DNA of 64,000 bases from Chrysogorgia sp. JL179-B06 (Eukaryota > Cnidaria > Anthozoa > Scleralcyonacea > Chrysogorgiidae): contig JAYKKM010000045.1 in NCBI GenBank assembly GCA_035772405.1, forward strand, positions 206,001 through 270,000. Direction: 5' to 3'. Of the stretch, positions 62,140 to 64,000 are shown in pieces. Under the pieces are notes generated by a model that was given only the letters and a program-made list of their open reading frames with translations, did no database searches and was not told the origin of the DNA. How positions within the stretch are numbered: position 1 is the first letter of the stretch; each line of letters begins with the position of its first letter. The position numbers were made by a program, and so were the translations under genes.

Positions 62140-64000
62140 ATGGAACCTGTAAACCTTGGTTACTCCACGAAGAACATACCCACAGCACAGCCGAACGTAT
62201 ATTTGAGAACCCTACTGGACAAGACGCAGTCCTTCCTACAACGTATGAGATGGAAAGCCTATCATTTCCTAAGACCATCTGACAACACAACGACAAAAGA
62301 GACATTCGGATTTAAAACGACAAACTCCCCCCCACCGATTGCTGACCTACGAGAATTTGAAGACAGAATGCTGACATTAGTCCAAAACATCGAATTTAAG
62401 AACACAAACTCCGAATTCCAAAAGCAACTTTCACGCGACATAAAGTCAATAAAAAGAGACAACAAGCTGTTTGTCCCTGCCGATAAGACCGCCAATTTCT
62501 ACCGCGTCAGCCCAGAATCGTACCAACAACTACTGAAAACCAACATCACAAAGTCTTACAAGAAAGCCCCAGCCAACAACACAGCCAAAATTGTAACCAA
62601 AGAGAAAGAAATCGCTAAGAACTTAAAATTAGATAACCGAATCGACGCGCTTGCCGAGAAACAATGTTTCATCACACTAAAAGATCACAAGCCGAACTTT
62701 AATAACAATCCGACAACACGCCTGATTAACCCAGCCAAATCAGAGATTGGCATCATTAGCAAAATAATACTCGAACGCATAAACAACAAAGTAATAGCTG
62801 CCAACGCCATAAACCAATGGAAAAACAGCAACGCGGCAATTGAATGGTTCAAGAGTATTCCAAACAAGCCTTCGCACGCTTTCATCAGTTTCGACGTCGT
62901 AGATTTCTACCCGTCAATAACAGACGACCTGCTGACAAAAGCCATAACCTTCGCCTCCGAATTTGACGAAATCACAGATGAAGAAATACATATCATCATC
63001 CAAGCAAAGAATTCTCTCCTATTTAATGAAAACGAAGCGTGGTGCAAGAAAAATAGCAAGTCAAACTTCGACGTCACCATGGGCAGCTTCGACGGAGCCG
63101 AGACATGCGAGCTGGTGGGATCTTATCTCCTATCGAAGCTCCCCCCACAGTACAGAAACAACATCGGCCTGTACAGAGATGACGGCCTAGGCGCCTTCGA
63201 CGATTCACCAAGAGATATCGAAAGAATTAAGAAAGAAATATGCACGATATTTAGCAAACATCACCTCAAAATAACTATAGAAGCAAACAAGAAAAGCGTG
63301 AACTTTTTAGACATCACTTTCGACCTTAGATCCGGAACCTTTAAACCTTATAACAAACCAGGCAACATCCCCCAGTATGTCCACGTCCACAGCAACCACC
63401 CGCCAACTATACTACGTAGAATTCCCGACACGATCAACCAACGACTGTCCAACATCTCCTCCAACCAAGAGACATTTGACTCCAGCACGCGCCCGTACCA
63501 AGAAGCCCTCAGAAAAAGCGGCTACATTCATAACCTTCGCTACGAGCAACAACCGTCCCGAGCAAGACAAAACAGACCAAGGAATATTACATGGTACAAC
63601 CCGCCGTACAGCGTCAACGTAGCCACCGACATCGGGCACAAATTTCTCAAGGCTATTGACGATTGCTTTCCGAAAGAACACCCGCTCAACAAGATTTTCA
63701 ACAGAAACACGCTAAAGCTGAGCTACAGCTGCATGCCAAATGTCCAAAATATCATCTCCGCACACAACAAAACCATCCTCAATAACGCGACGCCGATACA
63801 AGAAACGCAAATACAAGAAACCCAAAGCAGAAAATGCAATTGCCGTCAAAAAAGCGCCTGCCCACTCGAAGGAAAATGCCTAACGACAAGCATCGTCTAT
63901 CAAGCAACAGTCAAGAACATAGAAAAAAACTCAGAAGAAACCTACGTTGGACTGACAGAAGGAACATTTAAGACAAGATATTTGAACCATACTAGTTCCT
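62140..64000 (+). CDS. Penelope-like RT plus GIY-YIG (partial at 3' end)
   Basis: ATG 62140; the frame is open for 620 codons to the window edge, without a stop or frameshift. RT motif A is F-I-S-F-D252-V-V-D-F-Y; motif C is Y345-R-D-D-G-L. A Cys cluster, C566-N-C568-x5-C574-x5-C580, lies before the endonuclease, as in other elements of this type. The GIY-YIG start is visible as Y602-V-G-L...F-K-T-R. Penelope-like enzymes prime reverse transcription from DNA ends cut by the GIY-YIG domain. An intact frame with a likely active ribozyme upstream suggests a young copy. Confidence 0.88.
   Translation, partial: MEPVNLGYSTKNIPTAQPNVYLRTLLDKTQSFLQRMRWKAYHFLRPSDNTTTKETFGFKTTNSPPPIADLREFEDRMLTLVQNIEFKNTNSEFQKQLSRDIKSIKRDNKLFVPADKTANFYRVSPESYQQLLKTNITKSYKKAPANNTAKIVTKEKEIAKNLKLDNRIDALAEKQCFITLKDHKPNFNNNPTTRLINPAKSEIGIISKIILERINNKVIAANAINQWKNSNAAIEWFKSIPNKPSHAFISFDVVDFYPSITDDLLTKAITFASEFDEITDEEIHIIIQAKNSLLFNENEAWCKKNSKSNFDVTMGSFDGAETCELVGSYLLSKLPPQYRNNIGLYRDDGLGAFDDSPRDIERIKKEICTIFSKHHLKITIEANKKSVNFLDITFDLRSGTFKPYNKPGNIPQYVHVHSNHPPTILRRIPDTINQRLSNISSNQETFDSSTRPYQEALRKSGYIHNLRYEQQPSRARQNRPRNITWYNPPYSVNVATDIGHKFLKAIDDCFPKEHPLNKIFNRNTLKLSYSCMPNVQNIISAHNKTILNNATPIQETQIQETQSRKCNCRQKSACPLEGKCLTTSIVYQATVKNIEKNSEETYVGLTEGTFKTRYLNHTSS

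Larger units (their letters stand above)
61740..64000 (+). mobile_element. Penelope-like retroelement, truncated by window end
   Basis: A leader with a hammerhead ribozyme (61923-61984) is followed by one long frame encoding reverse transcriptase and the beginning of a GIY-YIG endonuclease. GC content and codon use (C-ending) differ sharply from the surrounding AT-rich DNA. Starts just after the microsatellite tract. Confidence 0.85.

Overview
The window is AT-rich DNA from an animal genome, most likely an aquatic invertebrate and plausibly a cnidarian. That guess rests on the mix of mobile elements: an L2/CR1-type LINE with an N-terminal 2A-like peptide, a Penelope-like element with a hammerhead ribozyme, foldback MITEs, and a Polinton/adintovirus-like endogenous virus. 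I see no confident ordinary host gene; almost everything recognisable is mobile or viral.

Bases 1-16380 hold foldback repeats (about 1613-2372, 3263-3455, 7912-8386), a Penelope GIY-YIG relic (8880-9090), a hammerhead-like motif (9498-9532, minus), a broken tyrosine-recombinase gene (10645-12260), and the 3' half of a minus-strand gene with a DDE-type catalytic core (14629-16380).

Bases 16381-43097 form one 26.7-kb Polinton/adintovirus-like element with terminal inverted repeats over 1.2 kb long, each capped by a foldback of 205-235 bp. It lies between the two halves of the DDE-like gene, whose other half is 43098-45022. Plus-strand genes run from 18.3 to 27.8 kb: a possible degenerate Rep-like protein, two Cys-rich proteins, an adenovirus pX-like core protein, a tandem family of small paralogues (19.8-22.2 kb), a Fic-domain protein, two unknowns, a retroviral-type integrase, a capsid-like/polymerase fusion and protein-primed DNA polymerase B. 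An acidic protein follows on the minus strand. At 28.6-33.8 kb the element is overwritten by an inverted duplication, a 984-bp tandem repeat carrying tyrosine-recombinase pieces, and other repeats. A second cluster (33.9-38.4 kb) has a copy of the Rep-like gene, a 346-residue acidic/proline-rich protein, a possible Bcl-2-like protein and an unknown minus-strand gene. A 1-kb tandem array leads into the right terminal repeat. The integrase, polymerase and several small genes carry frameshifts or stops, many at homopolymers. I find no complete capsid gene, packaging ATPase or protease, so the copy is probably dead and partly rearranged.

Bases 45-47 kb hold a second, more decayed relic of the same kind (acidic-protein paralogue, promoter-like repeat, shared DR4 motif). 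At 48-50.3 kb are Cys-rich and GRF-zinc-finger-like fragments. At 51.3-52.3 kb is a 48-bp minisatellite. At 52407-57430 is a 5.0-kb element with perfect 38-bp inverted ends and a 9-bp target duplication; it contains a RecQ-like helicase relic and a nested full-length LINE ORF of 1198 residues. The remainder holds a GRF zinc-finger tail, MITEs, a tRNA-derived SINE, a (TATACA)n tract and, at the right edge, a Penelope-like element whose RT/GIY-YIG reading frame is open to the end of the window.
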